A DNA stretch of 64,000 nucleotides from Duganella sp. CF517 (GCF_900110275.1 NZ_FODC01000002.1:372001-436000), one strand, 5' to 3'; positions 1 through 9,493 are shown, numbered from the stretch's first letter. Made by a program: numbers and translations. The notes: generated by a model not told the origin, from the letters alone.

Positions 1-525
1 GTGCTGCATCAGCAGCACGTCTTCGCCGTTCAGGTTCATCTGGCCGTTCTGGTGCTGGCCCAAGCCGTAGTAAGCGTCCTTGGTGCCGTGGTTGAAGCCC
101 TGCTTGACCGCCATGAACGGCTTGCCGCCGACATCGACGGCGGCCATGCTCTCCGAGGCCTGGCTCAGGAAAGCCTTGCCGGCCGCGTTGAAGAACTGCA
201 CCTGGCCGGTCGCCAGCGACACCGCCACCGAGATTTTCTTGGCCTTGAGCGTGACCTTGTCCTTGCCGGACGAGGTCACGCTGAAGATACCGCTAACAGG
301 CGCCGCCACCGTCATCAGCGATGGGGTCAGCTCCTTGCCTTCCTTGTCGGTTTTGACGACGTGGATGATGTTGTCGCTCATGACCTCCAGGCGCACTTCC
401 TTGGCGCCGGAATCGGGCTTGACCACCACGCCGGTGGAGGTTTTTTCAAACGTTCCGGCCAGGGCATGGCCGGACATCATCACCGCCAGGCACGAAGCCG
501 CCGGTACTATCGCTTTGAATCGCAT
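1..525 (-). CDS. GH31 alpha-xylosidase, N-terminal part (cut by window edge)
   Basis: The 175 visible N-terminal residues start at an ATG preceded by an AGGAG ribosome site. They begin with a signal peptide (MRFKAIVPAASCLAVMMSGH, cleavage near ALA-GTF), followed by the beta-sandwich N-terminal domain that precedes the GH31 barrel. The stretch YYGLGQHQNGQMNLNGEDV is typical of GH31 alpha-xylosidases. The catalytic barrel lies beyond the left edge. Members of this family remove non-reducing alpha-1,6-xylose from xyloglucan oligosaccharides. The gene follows the GH35 gene by 25 bases and is probably the last or a late gene of the TonB receptor operon, the same partnership as Cellvibrio japonicus Xyl31A and Bgl35A. 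The export signal suggests a periplasmic or outer-membrane place. Family assignment is fairly sure. Substrate is inferred from context. Confidence 0.82.
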   Translation of the reverse strand, partial: MRFKAIVPAASCLAVMMSGHALAGTFEKTSTGVVVKPDSGAKEVRLEVMSDNIIHVVKTDKEGKELTPSLMTVAAPVSGIFSVTSSGKDKVTLKAKKISVAVSLATGQVQFFNAAGKAFLSQASESMAAVDVGGKPFMAVKQGFNHGTKDAYYGLGQHQNGQMNLNGEDVLLMQH

Positions 526-550
526 ATTCTCAATCTCCTGTTTTTTTTAC

Positions 551-2197
551 TCAGTACGTACCGACTTTGACCTTCAACACCACCGGCTTGCCGGTCAAAT
601 TGAGGCCGTAATCCGTCTGGTCGCCGTTCCAGTTACGCTCCATGATCCATTTACCGGATGGATCATAATAGCCCTCTTCGACGCGCGCCCACATGGTTGG
701 TTTGCCGTCCGCGTTGTCGATCTTCACACGCGCATGCTGGCCGACGATGATGAACTCATTGTCGGCGATCTGCGCGATCGCCACGCCACCGTTGGGCTTA
801 TCGGTGCCGGCCGGCAGATCCTTCACTTCCTTGAAATACTCACGTTCGCCGAACTGCCATTCGCGGAACGAGATCGTGCCCTTCCAACCCTTCATCGCGA
901 TGGTCTGCGGCGCGCGGTCGTCGCCTTCGGCCACGCCGTAGGTGCGGCCCTCGAAAGCCCACTTGGACCACTGGCGCTCCATCGGGCGGAACGCCGAGTA
1001 GATTTTGCCATACGGTTCAACCATGGTCTTGTCGGTGGCCTTGTGACCGAGCGGGAAATTGCTGTAGTCCGCGTAGTCGATGCCGAACGGCGAGAAGTTG
1101 ATCGCGCCCCGGCCGAGCACCAGATAGGCATAGCGCACGTATTCGGCGGCGTTGCTCATCTCCGGCACGGCAAGCGGGTTATCCGGACGCTGGAACTTGT
1201 CGAGCGTGGCGGCGAACTTCTTCGAATCCGGGCTGTAGATGTCCGGCGCGGCGAAGTCGATCGCCGGCGCGGCGGCCTTGTAGATGTCGATCACGTCGAA
1301 GGTCGGGCCGCCGCTGGCGAAGTTCTTGTTCCACGGCTTGACGGGCTCCTCGAGCGGATCTCGGACCGAGTTATTCACGTACATCGGCAGGTTGTACACC
1401 GCGCGTCCCGCCTTGGCGATCTCGCCGATGTAGCTGGCGACCGAATACGCGTGGAAGTACTCGTCGGCGTAGTCGCCGTAGACCTGTTTCCAGGTGCCGC
1501 TGGCGGCCAGCGCCACCGGCGATTTTTTACGCTTCAACACAGCCTCGGGCACCGGCGCGTTGAACGCCGCCTCCGCCTTTGGCGCGTAGTCGCGCGCGTA
1601 GCCGTACGTGCCCACCTCGTTCTCGACCTGCATCATGATGACGGTGCGATGGGCCTCGTCGATTTTTTTGATGTGCGTCATCAGCGCGACGAAGGCCTTC
1701 TTGTCGGCCTTGAGCGTTTCCTCGCCTTGCGGCGACAGGCAGTAAATCGGCTTGCCTTCCTTGTCCAGCATGCGCGGGAAGCGGGCGTTGTCGAACTTGA
1801 CCCACTCCGGCGCGTAATTGGCGCCGGTGTTTTTCCAGGTGCCGAACCACAGCAGCACCAGGCGCACCTTGTTCTTGCGCGCCTGGGCCACCAGCGTGTC
1901 GACGTAGCTGAAATCGAACTTGCCTTCCACTTGCTCGATCTGTTCCCATGCGACCGGGATCTCGAGCGTGTTGGCGTTCATGTCCTTGATCGCCGCCCAC
2001 ACCTTGTTCAGCGCGAGCGGGTAGTTACTCGAATTCTGCGCCTGGCCGCCGAACATGACAAAAGGCGCGCCGTCCACCATCAAGGCGTGACGGCCGTCCT
2101 TTTGCACCAGTTCGGGGATGGGCGCGGCCGCCGCGCCAGCTGCGGCCAACATAACGAAACCAAGAGAGCTTACAAGCTGGCGGGCGGTAATCTTCAT
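551..2197 (-). CDS. GH35 beta-galactosidase, xyloglucan type
   Basis: This 548-residue exported protein starts with a signal peptide ending near AAAA-PIPEL. It resembles the Bgl35A type of GH35, which removes beta-1,2-galactose from xyloglucan side chains. The motif QVENEVG places the acid/base glutamate near residue 194, and LAVPEMS places the nucleophile near residue 346. A C-terminal beta domain follows after about residue 430. The start ATG has AAGG upstream and lies 21 bases after the TonB receptor stop, so both are surely co-transcribed. Removing galactose exposes xylose for the following GH31 enzyme, which fits an ordered periplasmic dismantling of imported oligosaccharides. Other GH35 substrates such as arabinogalactan are possible. 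The neighbours (GH74, GH31, xylose catabolism) favour xyloglucan. Confidence 0.85.
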   Translation of the reverse strand: MKITARQLVSSLGFVMLAAAGAAAAPIPELVQKDGRHALMVDGAPFVMFGGQAQNSSNYPLALNKVWAAIKDMNANTLEIPVAWEQIEQVEGKFDFSYVDTLVAQARKNKVRLVLLWFGTWKNTGANYAPEWVKFDNARFPRMLDKEGKPIYCLSPQGEETLKADKKAFVALMTHIKKIDEAHRTVIMMQVENEVGTYGYARDYAPKAEAAFNAPVPEAVLKRKKSPVALAASGTWKQVYGDYADEYFHAYSVASYIGEIAKAGRAVYNLPMYVNNSVRDPLEEPVKPWNKNFASGGPTFDVIDIYKAAAPAIDFAAPDIYSPDSKKFAATLDKFQRPDNPLAVPEMSNAAEYVRYAYLVLGRGAINFSPFGIDYADYSNFPLGHKATDKTMVEPYGKIYSAFRPMERQWSKWAFEGRTYGVAEGDDRAPQTIAMKGWKGTISFREWQFGEREYFKEVKDLPAGTDKPNGGVAIAQIADNEFIIVGQHARVKIDNADGKPTMWARVEEGYYDPSGKWIMERNWNGDQTDYGLNLTGKPVVLKVKVGTY

Positions 2198-2218
2198 GCG
2201 GTCTAGCCTTTCGTCGTA

Positions 2219-5200
2219 TTAGAACTGATAGCGCAGTTGCGCGGTATAGCGGCGGCCCGTGACGAACCACGCGCGGCCGTTCATGCCGGTGGTTTGCTGC
2301 ATCAGCTGCTTGAACTTCGCGTCGGTCAGGTTCTGCGCCTCCAGGCCCAGCGACATGTTTTCGCTGATCTTGTAGTTGATCGAACCGTCGAGCTGACCGT
2401 AAGCGTCGGCCCAGGTAGGCAGACCCCAGACGATGTTACGCGCACCCGGCGTGGCGCTGGCCGGATTGGTATCCACGCCATCGGTGCCCTTGGTGCCGTT
2501 GACGTTCACGCCCTGCAGGCTCTTCGAACGCCAGTTGTACGCGAGGCGGCTCGAGAACGGACCCTGGTCGTAGATCAGCGCGATGTTGTACGACTGGCGC
2601 GACAGGTTCTCCAGCGGCAGGTTGCCGAAGGTGCGGCCGTTGGTGTCGCAACCGTTGATGTTCAGGTTGACGTTGGCGGCGGACGAATCGCTGCTGCAGT
2701 ATTCCGAGAACACGTTGTTGTACAACTTACGCTTGCTGTCGACGAACGTGAAGTTCGCCTGCATGCCCAGGCCGGACAACAGGCCTGGCAGCTTGTCGAA
2801 GGTCTGCTGGTAGGCCAGCTCGAAGCCGCGCGCGTGGCCGCGGGCACCGTTGATCGGACCGGTGGCCGAGAAGTTGCGCAGCGTGCCGCTGGTGTCGGCC
2901 AGCGAGAAGTTGTAGGTCTGGTTGACGACGATGTCTTTCAGGCGCTTGTTGAACACCGCCAGCGTGAGCGAACCAACCGGCGAGAAGTACCATTCGGCCG
3001 TCAGGTCGAGCTGCTTGGAGGTGGTCGGCATCAGGTTCGGGTTTCCCGAGGCGGTGCCGCTCAAGCTGACGCCCGAAACGTTGGTCACGCCGTTGACGGT
3101 GGTGGTGTTGTAGCCGGTCGACAGCGTGGTGTATGCCTGCAGCCTGTCGTAGTCGGGACGCGAGAGAGCCGACGCGAAAGCGAAGCGGAACTGCAGCTTG
3201 TCGGTGGCCTTCAGGCGCAGGTTCAGGCTAGGCAGGAAGTTGTGGTAGCGGTTCTCGTAGGTCTCGGCCTGCGAGTAGGCGGCGATCACCGGGATCGTCT
3301 CGCCGGTATAGGAACCCGGCGCCGGCTGGTTGTTCGGCGGCGTGTACACCGTGTAGCCGGCCGCTTTCGAGTTCGTCCTCACGTAGCGCAGACCGACGTT
3401 GCCGTCGATTGGATATTTCAGCTCATCCCAGCCGAAGCGCAGCTGGCCGTAGGCGGCCTGGGTCTTCTCGCTTTGCTCGTTGGTGCCGGCCGGATCGCTG
3501 CCGAAGGTGGCCGCTTTCCACGGGGTGCAGGTGCCCGGCTGCGCGCACAGCATCTCGTGGTACTTGTGCAGTTCGGCGTAGCTGTTCGGATAACCGGCCG
3601 ACGTCGAAATGGCCGGGATGATCAGCGACGGCATGTTCATTTTGCCGTTGAAGAAGTTATCGAAGTGCTTGATGGTGGTGTTGCCGGCGAAGCGCGGATC
3701 GCTCAGGAACGCCTCGGACGTGATCTGGCCGGCTCCGCTGCCGACCTGCCATGGCGCCGAGATCGCGGCCCAGTTGTAGTCCGGGTTGGACTTCTGCGTC
3801 ACCGCGTCGCGGTCGGTCAGGCGCACGCCGAAACGGACGTCGCGCAGCACCGGATTGTCGAACGCGTAGGTGGCGTCGGTGCGCCATGCGGTTTCCTTGC
3901 CCTTGCTGCGGTCCAGGTGCTCCTGGGTGAAGTTCCAGTAGTTGTTGGCCGGGTTGAGCAGCGCGGCGCGGTCGGCGTCGTTGAAGATCAGGTTCGGCAG
4001 CGATCCGGTCAGGTCCAGCTTCTGCGACGGCATCTTGACGGCCGTGGCCACGGTCGAATCGAGGCTGTCGGTGTTGGCGCGGATGCGCTGCACATCGGTG
4101 CTGACGGTCCAGGCGTCGCTTGGACGCCAGCGCAGGTTCCACGAGATGTCGGTGGTGTCCGAATTGCGGGTCGCCGTGCGGTTGTCGTTGCCGAAGTCGA
4201 TGCCTCCGGTCGAGTTCAGGGTGCCGGACATGAAGCGCCCGCTGCCATCATAGACGCCGTTGGTCACGCTCAGGTTCGCCGGATTGGCGGCCGAGAAGAT
4301 CGCCTGTTCGTCCCAGGTCATCTTGTACTTCGACTTGAAGTAGGTCAGCGAGCTGCTCAAGGTGCTGTCCAGCTTCCACTGCAAGGCGCCGTACGCGCCT
4401 TCGCGCTTGCGGTTGAATTCCAGGGTGCGCCACTGCGCGCCCTTCGGCACGTAGACGGTCTTGCCATTGGCGTCGGTGGTCGGGAAGTACGGCTCGACCT
4501 GCAGCGCGTCGGTGCGGGTGCCGCTTTCCGAGGAGGCCAGGTCGACCAGCACGCCCACTTCGCCGATCGGGGTTTTCCAGCGGTTCGACACCAGGCCGGA
4601 ATACGACGGCGACTTCTTGCCCTTCTTCAGTTCCGAATAGGTGGTCTCCGCGGACAAGGCGCCATGGAAGCCCTTGAAGTCGAACGGCATCGCGGTGCGC
4701 AGGTTGACCAGGCCACCGATGCCGCCTTCGGTCTGTTCGGCCGACGGGTTCTTATAGATGTCGACGCCGGCCAGCAGCTCCGGCGGCACGTCGCCGAAGT
4801 TGAGCGAGCGGCCGCCGTTGGCGGAGAACGAGTCGCGGCCGTTCAATTCCGAGCGCACGTAGCTCAGGCCACGGATCGATACGCCCGAACCTTCGACCGA
4901 GAAGTGCTCCGGATCGCTCTTGGACATGGTGCGGTCGATGGTCACGCCGGCGACGCGTTGCAGCACCTCGGTCACCGAGCGGTCCGGCAGCTTGCCGATG
5001 TCGTCGGAGGCGATCGAATCGACCACCTCGTCGGAATTCTGCTTGATCTTCTGGGCCGACTGCAGCGCCGCGCGCTGGCCGGTGATCACCACCGCCACCG
5101 GCTCGGCGGCCGGCGTGGTGGCCGGCGTCGCAGGCGCCGGGGTGGTCTGCGCGTGCGAAGCACTGCTGGCCATCATCGCCATTTGGGCCAGGCCCAAAGC

Positions 5201-5227
5201 GATTGCTGTTTTTTTAAATTGTTTCAT
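2219..5227 (-). CDS. TonB-dependent receptor for xyloglucan oligosaccharides (predicted)
   Basis: This outer-membrane receptor of 1002 residues has a signal peptide ending SHAQ and an Ala/Pro/Thr-rich stretch with a TonB-box-like VAVVITGQR near residue 45. A plug domain follows with SIASDDIGKLPDRSVTEVLQ and SIRGLSYVRSELNGRDSF, then a long beta-barrel ending in the aromatic-terminated QLRYQF. The opening plug sequence is that of the large Xanthomonas/Caulobacter carbohydrate receptor class (TIGR01782-like). GGAG precedes the ATG. It heads an operon with the GH35 and GH31 genes and lies downstream of a promoter sharing its regulatory element with the GH74 and xylXB promoters. Uptake of xyloglucan oligosaccharides is therefore the likely role. 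The ligand itself cannot be read from the sequence. Confidence 0.9.
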   Translation of the reverse strand: MKQFKKTAIALGLAQMAMMASSASHAQTTPAPATPATTPAAEPVAVVITGQRAALQSAQKIKQNSDEVVDSIASDDIGKLPDRSVTEVLQRVAGVTIDRTMSKSDPEHFSVEGSGVSIRGLSYVRSELNGRDSFSANGGRSLNFGDVPPELLAGVDIYKNPSAEQTEGGIGGLVNLRTAMPFDFKGFHGALSAETTYSELKKGKKSPSYSGLVSNRWKTPIGEVGVLVDLASSESGTRTDALQVEPYFPTTDANGKTVYVPKGAQWRTLEFNRKREGAYGALQWKLDSTLSSSLTYFKSKYKMTWDEQAIFSAANPANLSVTNGVYDGSGRFMSGTLNSTGGIDFGNDNRTATRNSDTTDISWNLRWRPSDAWTVSTDVQRIRANTDSLDSTVATAVKMPSQKLDLTGSLPNLIFNDADRAALLNPANNYWNFTQEHLDRSKGKETAWRTDATYAFDNPVLRDVRFGVRLTDRDAVTQKSNPDYNWAAISAPWQVGSGAGQITSEAFLSDPRFAGNTTIKHFDNFFNGKMNMPSLIIPAISTSAGYPNSYAELHKYHEMLCAQPGTCTPWKAATFGSDPAGTNEQSEKTQAAYGQLRFGWDELKYPIDGNVGLRYVRTNSKAAGYTVYTPPNNQPAPGSYTGETIPVIAAYSQAETYENRYHNFLPSLNLRLKATDKLQFRFAFASALSRPDYDRLQAYTTLSTGYNTTTVNGVTNVSGVSLSGTASGNPNLMPTTSKQLDLTAEWYFSPVGSLTLAVFNKRLKDIVVNQTYNFSLADTSGTLRNFSATGPINGARGHARGFELAYQQTFDKLPGLLSGLGMQANFTFVDSKRKLYNNVFSEYCSSDSSAANVNLNINGCDTNGRTFGNLPLENLSRQSYNIALIYDQGPFSSRLAYNWRSKSLQGVNVNGTKGTDGVDTNPASATPGARNIVWGLPTWADAYGQLDGSINYKISENMSLGLEAQNLTDAKFKQLMQQTTGMNGRAWFVTGRRYTAQLRYQF

Positions 5228-5460
5228 GTTATGCTCTCCAAAAGGTATATGAATTTTTCATAGCTCTAAGGCTATTTGTTATTGGTGCTTTTCAGGGGCG
5301 CTGAGGACCAGCCTGGGGTCGATGATTACGGACGCGGGACGAACAACGCCCGCAGGCGCCATAAGGCGCGGTTCTTTGATCTTCATGGATACGTCTCGCT
5401 CTTAGATATTTTTTTTCGTTCTGGCTTAACTGGCAGGGTGCCAAGGCCACACGATGATAT
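5228..5460 (-). other. Long untranslated leader of the TonB receptor mRNA
   Basis: No convincing gene is seen between xylH and the receptor. If promoter A is right, this stretch is a 5' leader of about 230 bases with no ORF carrying a ribosome site. I see no known riboswitch pattern. It could carry small-RNA or Hfq control. Confidence 0.35.
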
Positions 5461-5466
5461 GCAAAC

Positions 5467-5524
5467 ATTTTGCAAGTTACGCAAAAGTGTGGCAATTGCG
5501 AAATTCACCAAGCGGCGGAATGAT
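5467..5524 (-). promoter_or_regulatory. Promoter A with 33-bp xylose-regulon element (TonB receptor operon)
   Basis: Positions 5492-5524 match the elements before GH74 (30 of 33 bases) and xylXB. Read on the minus strand, the element runs from ATCATTC through CGCTTGGTGA to CGCAATTGC. Its end overlaps a -35 TTGCCA (5490-5495); after 17 bases comes a -10 CAAAAT (5467-5472). The same spacing holds in all three copies. An activator site abutting a weak -35 fits a class II AraC/XylR-type promoter. Transcription would start near 5460 and leave a leader of roughly 230 bases before the receptor ATG. An inverted repeat TTTTGC-N7-GCAAAA (5468-5486) overlaps the core promoter and may be a second regulator site. 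Binding by XylR is inference. Confidence 0.65.
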
Positions 5525-5608
5525 AATCCGCAAGCGTCCGCACGTCCGCACGCCCCCGCCGGCCTGCCCGCAGCCAATCCCGCAGAAAAACAACGGCCGT
5601 AAACGACA

Positions 5609-5634
5609 ACGCGGCCCGTCGTTGCGGGCCGCGT
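5609..5634 (-). terminator. Perfect 10-bp stem-loop after xylH
   Basis: ACGCGGCCCG and CGGGCCGCGT pair perfectly around a six-base loop, 31 to 56 bases after the xylH stop. A T-rich tract follows only loosely on the minus strand, so this may be a weak terminator or an mRNA 3'-end stabiliser. It separates the importer genes from the receptor promoter. Confidence 0.5.
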
Positions 5635-5664
5635 GTCGGTGAAACTGGACTCAGCTATTCAAAC

Positions 5665-6807
5665 TCAACGGCGGCCCGAGCGCGTCGCCACATCGACCCA
5701 CACCGCCAACGTCAGGATGCAGCCCTTGACGATCATCTGCCAGTAGGTATCGACGTCCAGCATCGACATGCCGTTATCCAGGCTGGCCATCACCAGCGCG
5801 CCGATCAACGCGCCGTACACGGTGCCCGAGCCGCCGCGCATCGAGGTGCCGCCGATGAAGCAGGCGGCGATCGCATCGAGCTCGCCCGAGGTGCCGGCCG
5901 ACGGCGAACCTGCCGCCAGGCGGGCGGTGTTGATCAGGCCAGCCAGGGCGCACATCAAACCCATGATCCCGAAGATCCACAGCTTGACGGCCTGCACGTT
6001 GACGCCGGAAAGACGGGTCGCCTCCATGTTGCTGCCCACCGCGTAGATGCGGCGGCCGAACACCGTTTGCGTGGCGACGTAGCTGAACACACCGAGCAAC
6101 GCGAGCAGCAGCAGGACCGGCAGCGGAATGCCCTCGTAGCTGTTCAAGGTGCGCACGAACGCGAACAGCACCACGCCGATCGCCGCCAGGCGCAGGCCGT
6201 CGCGCCACATCGGCGGCACCGGCAGGCCGTGGCGCGCCAGGCTCGCGCGCTGGCGCCAGGTCAGCACGGCGCCCAGGATGAACAGGCCGACGCCCAGCAC
6301 CACGCCCATTTGCGGCGACAGGTAGCCCTGGCCCAGGTGCACCAGCGGCTCGGACACCGGCGCCACCGTCACGCCGTCGGTCACGCCCAGCACGATGCCG
6401 CGATAGGCCAGCATGCCGCCCAGGCCCACGATGAAGGACGGTATGTGCTTATAAGCCGTCAGGTAGCCGTTGAACAGGCCAAGCACCAGGCCACATGCCA
6501 GCACCACCGCGACGGTGGCCGGCAGCGGCAGGTGGTGCGTGACGTCGAGCACCGCCGCCACCCCGCCCAGAAGGCCGAGCAGCGAGCCGACCGACAGGTC
6601 GATCTCGCCGGCGATGATGACGAAGGCCATGCCGCAGGCGACGATGCCGGTGACGGCCATCTGGCGCATCAGGTTCGACAGGTTGCGCGGCGAGATGAAG
6701 CCGCCCTCCGTCTTCCAGCTGAAGAAAGCCCAGATGATGGCGATGGCGATCAGCAGCGCGAGGATCTTGTACTGCGTGAAGAGCTGTTTGAGATTTATGG
6801 TTTTCAT
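5665..6807 (-). CDS. xylH: Xylose ABC transporter permease
   Basis: This hydrophobic protein of 380 residues belongs to the sugar ABC permease family of XylH and RbsC. It has about ten membrane segments and the family signature GEIDLSVGSLLGLLGG near residues 65-80. AVGSNMEATRLSGV and ASLDNGMSMLDVDTYWQMIVKG near the end closely match XylH proteins. With XylF and XylG it forms the high-affinity D-xylose importer of the inner membrane. The ATG at 6807 is chosen. A GTG three codons upstream is possible, and neither has a clear ribosome site, so translation probably depends on coupling to xylG, which ends 19 bases before. Confidence 0.93.
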   Translation of the reverse strand: MKTINLKQLFTQYKILALLIAIAIIWAFFSWKTEGGFISPRNLSNLMRQMAVTGIVACGMAFVIIAGEIDLSVGSLLGLLGGVAAVLDVTHHLPLPATVAVVLACGLVLGLFNGYLTAYKHIPSFIVGLGGMLAYRGIVLGVTDGVTVAPVSEPLVHLGQGYLSPQMGVVLGVGLFILGAVLTWRQRASLARHGLPVPPMWRDGLRLAAIGVVLFAFVRTLNSYEGIPLPVLLLLALLGVFSYVATQTVFGRRIYAVGSNMEATRLSGVNVQAVKLWIFGIMGLMCALAGLINTARLAAGSPSAGTSGELDAIAACFIGGTSMRGGSGTVYGALIGALVMASLDNGMSMLDVDTYWQMIVKGCILTLAVWVDVATRSGRR

Positions 6808-6826
6808 GGAGTTCACAGATAAGTCA

Positions 6827-8353
6827 TCACGAATGATCGAGTGCCGCCGACAGCAGCGTTTCCTGGCTCAGGTCCTGGTTGACGAAATCGCCGCGCAGCT
6901 TACCCTCGCCCATCACCAGCACGCGGTCGGACACGCCCAGCACTTCGGCCAGCTCGGACGACACCATGATGATGGAGACGCCCTGGCTGGCCAGGTCCAG
7001 CATCAGTTTGTAGATTTCGAACTTGGCGCCGACGTCGACGCCGCGCGTCGGCTCGTCGAGGATCAGCACTTTGGGGCGCGTCAGCAGCATCTTCGACAGC
7101 ACCGCCTTCTGCTGGTTGCCGCCCGAGAGCGACGTGATCGACAGGAACGGGCTGGCCGTCTTCAGGCCGAGCCGCGCGATCTCCTCGCTGACCACCTTCA
7201 GTTCCGCCTCGCGGTCGATGCGGGTGAACTTGGCGAAGCGCCCCAGCACCGACAAGGTGATGTTCTGGCCGACGTCCAGGTCGCGCACGATGCCGTGCTG
7301 CTTGCGGTCCTCCGGCACCAGCGCCAGGCCGGCGCGGATCGCCTTGAGCGGCGTGCTGGTGTCGATTTTGACGCCGTTGAGCCACACCTCGGCTTCCGAG
7401 CGGCCCGGATAGGCGCCGAACAACGCCGACACCAGCTCCGTGCGGCCGGCGCCGACCAGGCCCGCGATGCCGAGGATCTCGCCGCGGCGCAGCGCGAAGG
7501 AGACATTGTCGACCTTGCGGCGCTCCGGCTTCTCGACGTCGTAGCAAATCACGTTGCGCGCCTCGAACACGATGTCCTCGCTCGGCGCGCGTTCCAGGGT
7601 CGGATACAGCTGGTTCATCTCGCGGCCGACCATCTGCGCGATGATCTGCTTGACGTCCATCTTGTCCATCGGCGTGGTGGCGATGTGCTGGCCGTCGCGG
7701 ATGACGACGATGGTGTCGCAGATCGCCTCGACCTCGTCGAGCTTGTGCGAGATGTAGACGCAGGCGACGCCCTTGGCCTTGAGGCCGCGGATGATATTGA
7801 GCAGCACCTGGATCTCGGAGGTCGTCAGCGACGACGACGGCTCGTCCAGGATCAGCAGGCGCGCGTTCTTGTTGAGCGCCTTGGCGATCTCGATCAGCTG
7901 CTGGTGGCCGCCGCCGTAGTTCGACACCGGCAGCACCACGTTGACGTCGTGCAGGTTCAGTTCTTTCAGCAGCGCCTCGGCGCGCTGGTTCATGGCCGAA
8001 TAATCCATGCGCCCGCCCGGCAAGGTGATCTCGTTGCCGAGGAACAGATTCTCGGTGACGGACAGCTCGGGCACCAGCATCAGTTCCTGGTGGATGATGA
8101 CGACGCCGGCGGCCTCGCTCTCGCGGATCGACTGCGCGCGCAGCGGCTTGCCGTCGAAGAGGATCTCGCCGTCCCAGGTGCCGTGCGGGTAGACGGCGGA
8201 CAGCACTTTCATCAGGGTCGACTTGCCGGCGCCGTTCTCGCCGCACAAGCCGATGCACTCACCGGCCCGCACTTGCAGGTCGATGCCGTCGAGCGCCGGA
8301 ACACCGCCAAATTTTTTGACGATGCCCTTCATTTCTAGCAAATAGCCGGACAT
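6827..8353 (-). CDS. xylG: Xylose ABC transporter ATP-binding protein
   Basis: This is a double ATPase of the sugar importer class, 508 residues against about 513 for E. coli XylG. The first half has Walker [10 protein letters not shown] near residue 39, an ABC signature-like [15 protein letters not shown] and Walker [12 protein letters not shown]. The second half has [16 protein letters not shown] and [14 protein letters not shown], the usual asymmetric arrangement of this class. The start [17 protein letters not shown] is chosen because the longer reading adds a poorly conserved Arg/Ser-rich segment. It drives xylose uptake through XylH at the cytoplasmic membrane and lies between xylF and xylH. 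Confidence 0.94.
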   Translation of the reverse strand: MSGYLLEMKGIVKKFGGVPALDGIDLQVRAGECIGLCGENGAGKSTLMKVLSAVYPHGTWDGEILFDGKPLRAQSIRESEAAGVVIIHQELMLVPELSVTENLFLGNEITLPGGRMDYSAMNQRAEALLKELNLHDVNVVLPVSNYGGGHQQLIEIAKALNKNARLLILDEPSSSLTTSEIQVLLNIIRGLKAKGVACVYISHKLDEVEAICDTIVVIRDGQHIATTPMDKMDVKQIIAQMVGREMNQLYPTLERAPSEDIVFEARNVICYDVEKPERRKVDNVSFALRRGEILGIAGLVGAGRTELVSALFGAYPGRSEAEVWLNGVKIDTSTPLKAIRAGLALVPEDRKQHGIVRDLDVGQNITLSVLGRFAKFTRIDREAELKVVSEEIARLGLKTASPFLSITSLSGGNQQKAVLSKMLLTRPKVLILDEPTRGVDVGAKFEIYKLMLDLASQGVSIIMVSSELAEVLGVSDRVLVMGEGKLRGDFVNQDLSQETLLSAALDHS

Positions 8354-8446
8354 ACTGGTTCTCGCAGAGGTGGTGGAACTCGCCACGCGCAAGCCGCCGC
8401 GCGATCGGCGCAACGGGGCGTGGCGAAAGACAGTGCGAACGCACGG

Positions 8447-8467
8447 CGGGGCGTGGACGACGCCCCG
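8447..8467 (-). promoter_or_regulatory. Intercistronic stem-loop between xylF and xylG
   Basis: CGGGGCGT and ACGCCCCG form a perfect 8-bp stem with a five-base loop, 19 bases after the xylF stop and without a T tract. Such hairpins after binding-protein genes usually protect the upstream mRNA and keep binding protein in excess of ATPase and permease. Function here is inferred. Confidence 0.55.
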
Positions 8468-8485
8468 GTCTTCATGAAGCGGCGA

Positions 8486-9493
8486 TTACTTCGCAGCCGC
8501 GAGTTGGGCCTTGGTATAGAAGCCATCGGCAACGACGACATCCATATTCGCCTTGGTCAGCATGGTCGGCTTCAGCAGCAGCGTGTCGACTTGTTTGAAG
8601 CCGTTCTGGTACTGCGAGTTGAAGGCCGGCTTCTCGCCGCGCACCAGTTGAACCGACAGCTTGGCCGCCTCGGTGGCGATCAGCTTGAGCGGCTTGTAGA
8701 CGGTCATGGTCTGGGTGCCGGCGATGACGCGGCGCACGCCGGCCAGATCGGCGTCCTGGCCGGAGACGGCCACTTTGCCGTCCAGCTTTTGCGAAGCCAG
8801 CGCCTGGATCGCGCCGCCGGCGGTGGCATCGTTGGAGGCGACCACCGCATCGAGCTTGTTGCCGTTGGCGGTCAGCGCGTTTTCGACGATGGACATCGCC
8901 TCGGCCGGATTCCAGTCCTTGACCCACTGCTTGCCGACCACTTTGATGTCGCCCTTGTCGATCAGCGGCTGCAGCACCTTTAGCTGGCCTTCGCGCAGCA
9001 TCTTGGCGTTGTTGTCGGTCGGGGCGCCGCCCAGCAGGTAGTAGTTACCCTTTGGTTTGACGGCGACCACGCCCTGCGCCTGCATTTCGCCGACAGCCTT
9101 GTTGTCGAACGAGATGTAGGCGTCGATGTCGGCGTTGAGGATCAGGCGGTCGTACGAGACAACCTTGATCTTGGCCTTCTTGGCTTCCTTGACGGCGTTG
9201 TTCAGCACCGTGGCGTTGTACGGAACGATGACGAGCACGTCGACGCCGCGCGAGATCAGGTTTTCGATCTGGGCGATCTGGCGCTGCTCGCTGGCGTCGG
9301 CCGACTGCACGAAGACTTTGGCGCCCTGCTTTTCAGCGGCGGCGACGAAGTAGTCGCGATCGCGCGCCCAGCGCTCGAGGCGCAGGTCGTCGATGGAAAA
9401 GCCGATCTTGGGATTCTTGGCGTCCGCCATGGCGTTACCGCCGGCGCATACCATCATGACCGCGATGGCGGCCGCACTCAATATTTTCTTCAT
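8486..9493 (-). CDS. xylF: Periplasmic D-xylose-binding protein
   Basis: This exported protein of 335 residues has a signal peptide ending GNAMA-DAKNP. The mature sequence has the periplasmic-binding-protein type I fold and strong XylF hallmarks: IGFSIDDLRLERWARDRDYF, ISRGVDVLVIVPYN, VVSYDRLILNADIDAYISFD, ASNDATAGGAIQAL and SGQDADLAGVRRVIAG. It delivers D-xylose to XylGH. GGAG precedes the ATG. The 163-base gap from xylD may hold its own promoter. None is clear, although a GATTTTCGCA decamer matching part of the regulon element occurs there in the opposite orientation. Confidence 0.95.
   Translation of the reverse strand: MKKILSAAAIAVMMVCAGGNAMADAKNPKIGFSIDDLRLERWARDRDYFVAAAEKQGAKVFVQSADASEQRQIAQIENLISRGVDVLVIVPYNATVLNNAVKEAKKAKIKVVSYDRLILNADIDAYISFDNKAVGEMQAQGVVAVKPKGNYYLLGGAPTDNNAKMLREGQLKVLQPLIDKGDIKVVGKQWVKDWNPAEAMSIVENALTANGNKLDAVVASNDATAGGAIQALASQKLDGKVAVSGQDADLAGVRRVIAGTQTMTVYKPLKLIATEAAKLSVQLVRGEKPAFNSQYQNGFKQVDTLLLKPTMLTKANMDVVVADGFYTKAQLAAAK

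Noticed and set aside
80..5263. Long plus-strand open frames (for example 80-2206 and 2237-5263) over the GH35 and TonB receptor genes
   Set aside because: They are antisense shadows caused by high GC at third positions: Arg/Val/His/Gly-rich, without family motifs or ribosome sites. The minus-strand genes have signal peptides and catalytic motifs. The same holds for other long plus-strand frames up to 21.4 kb.
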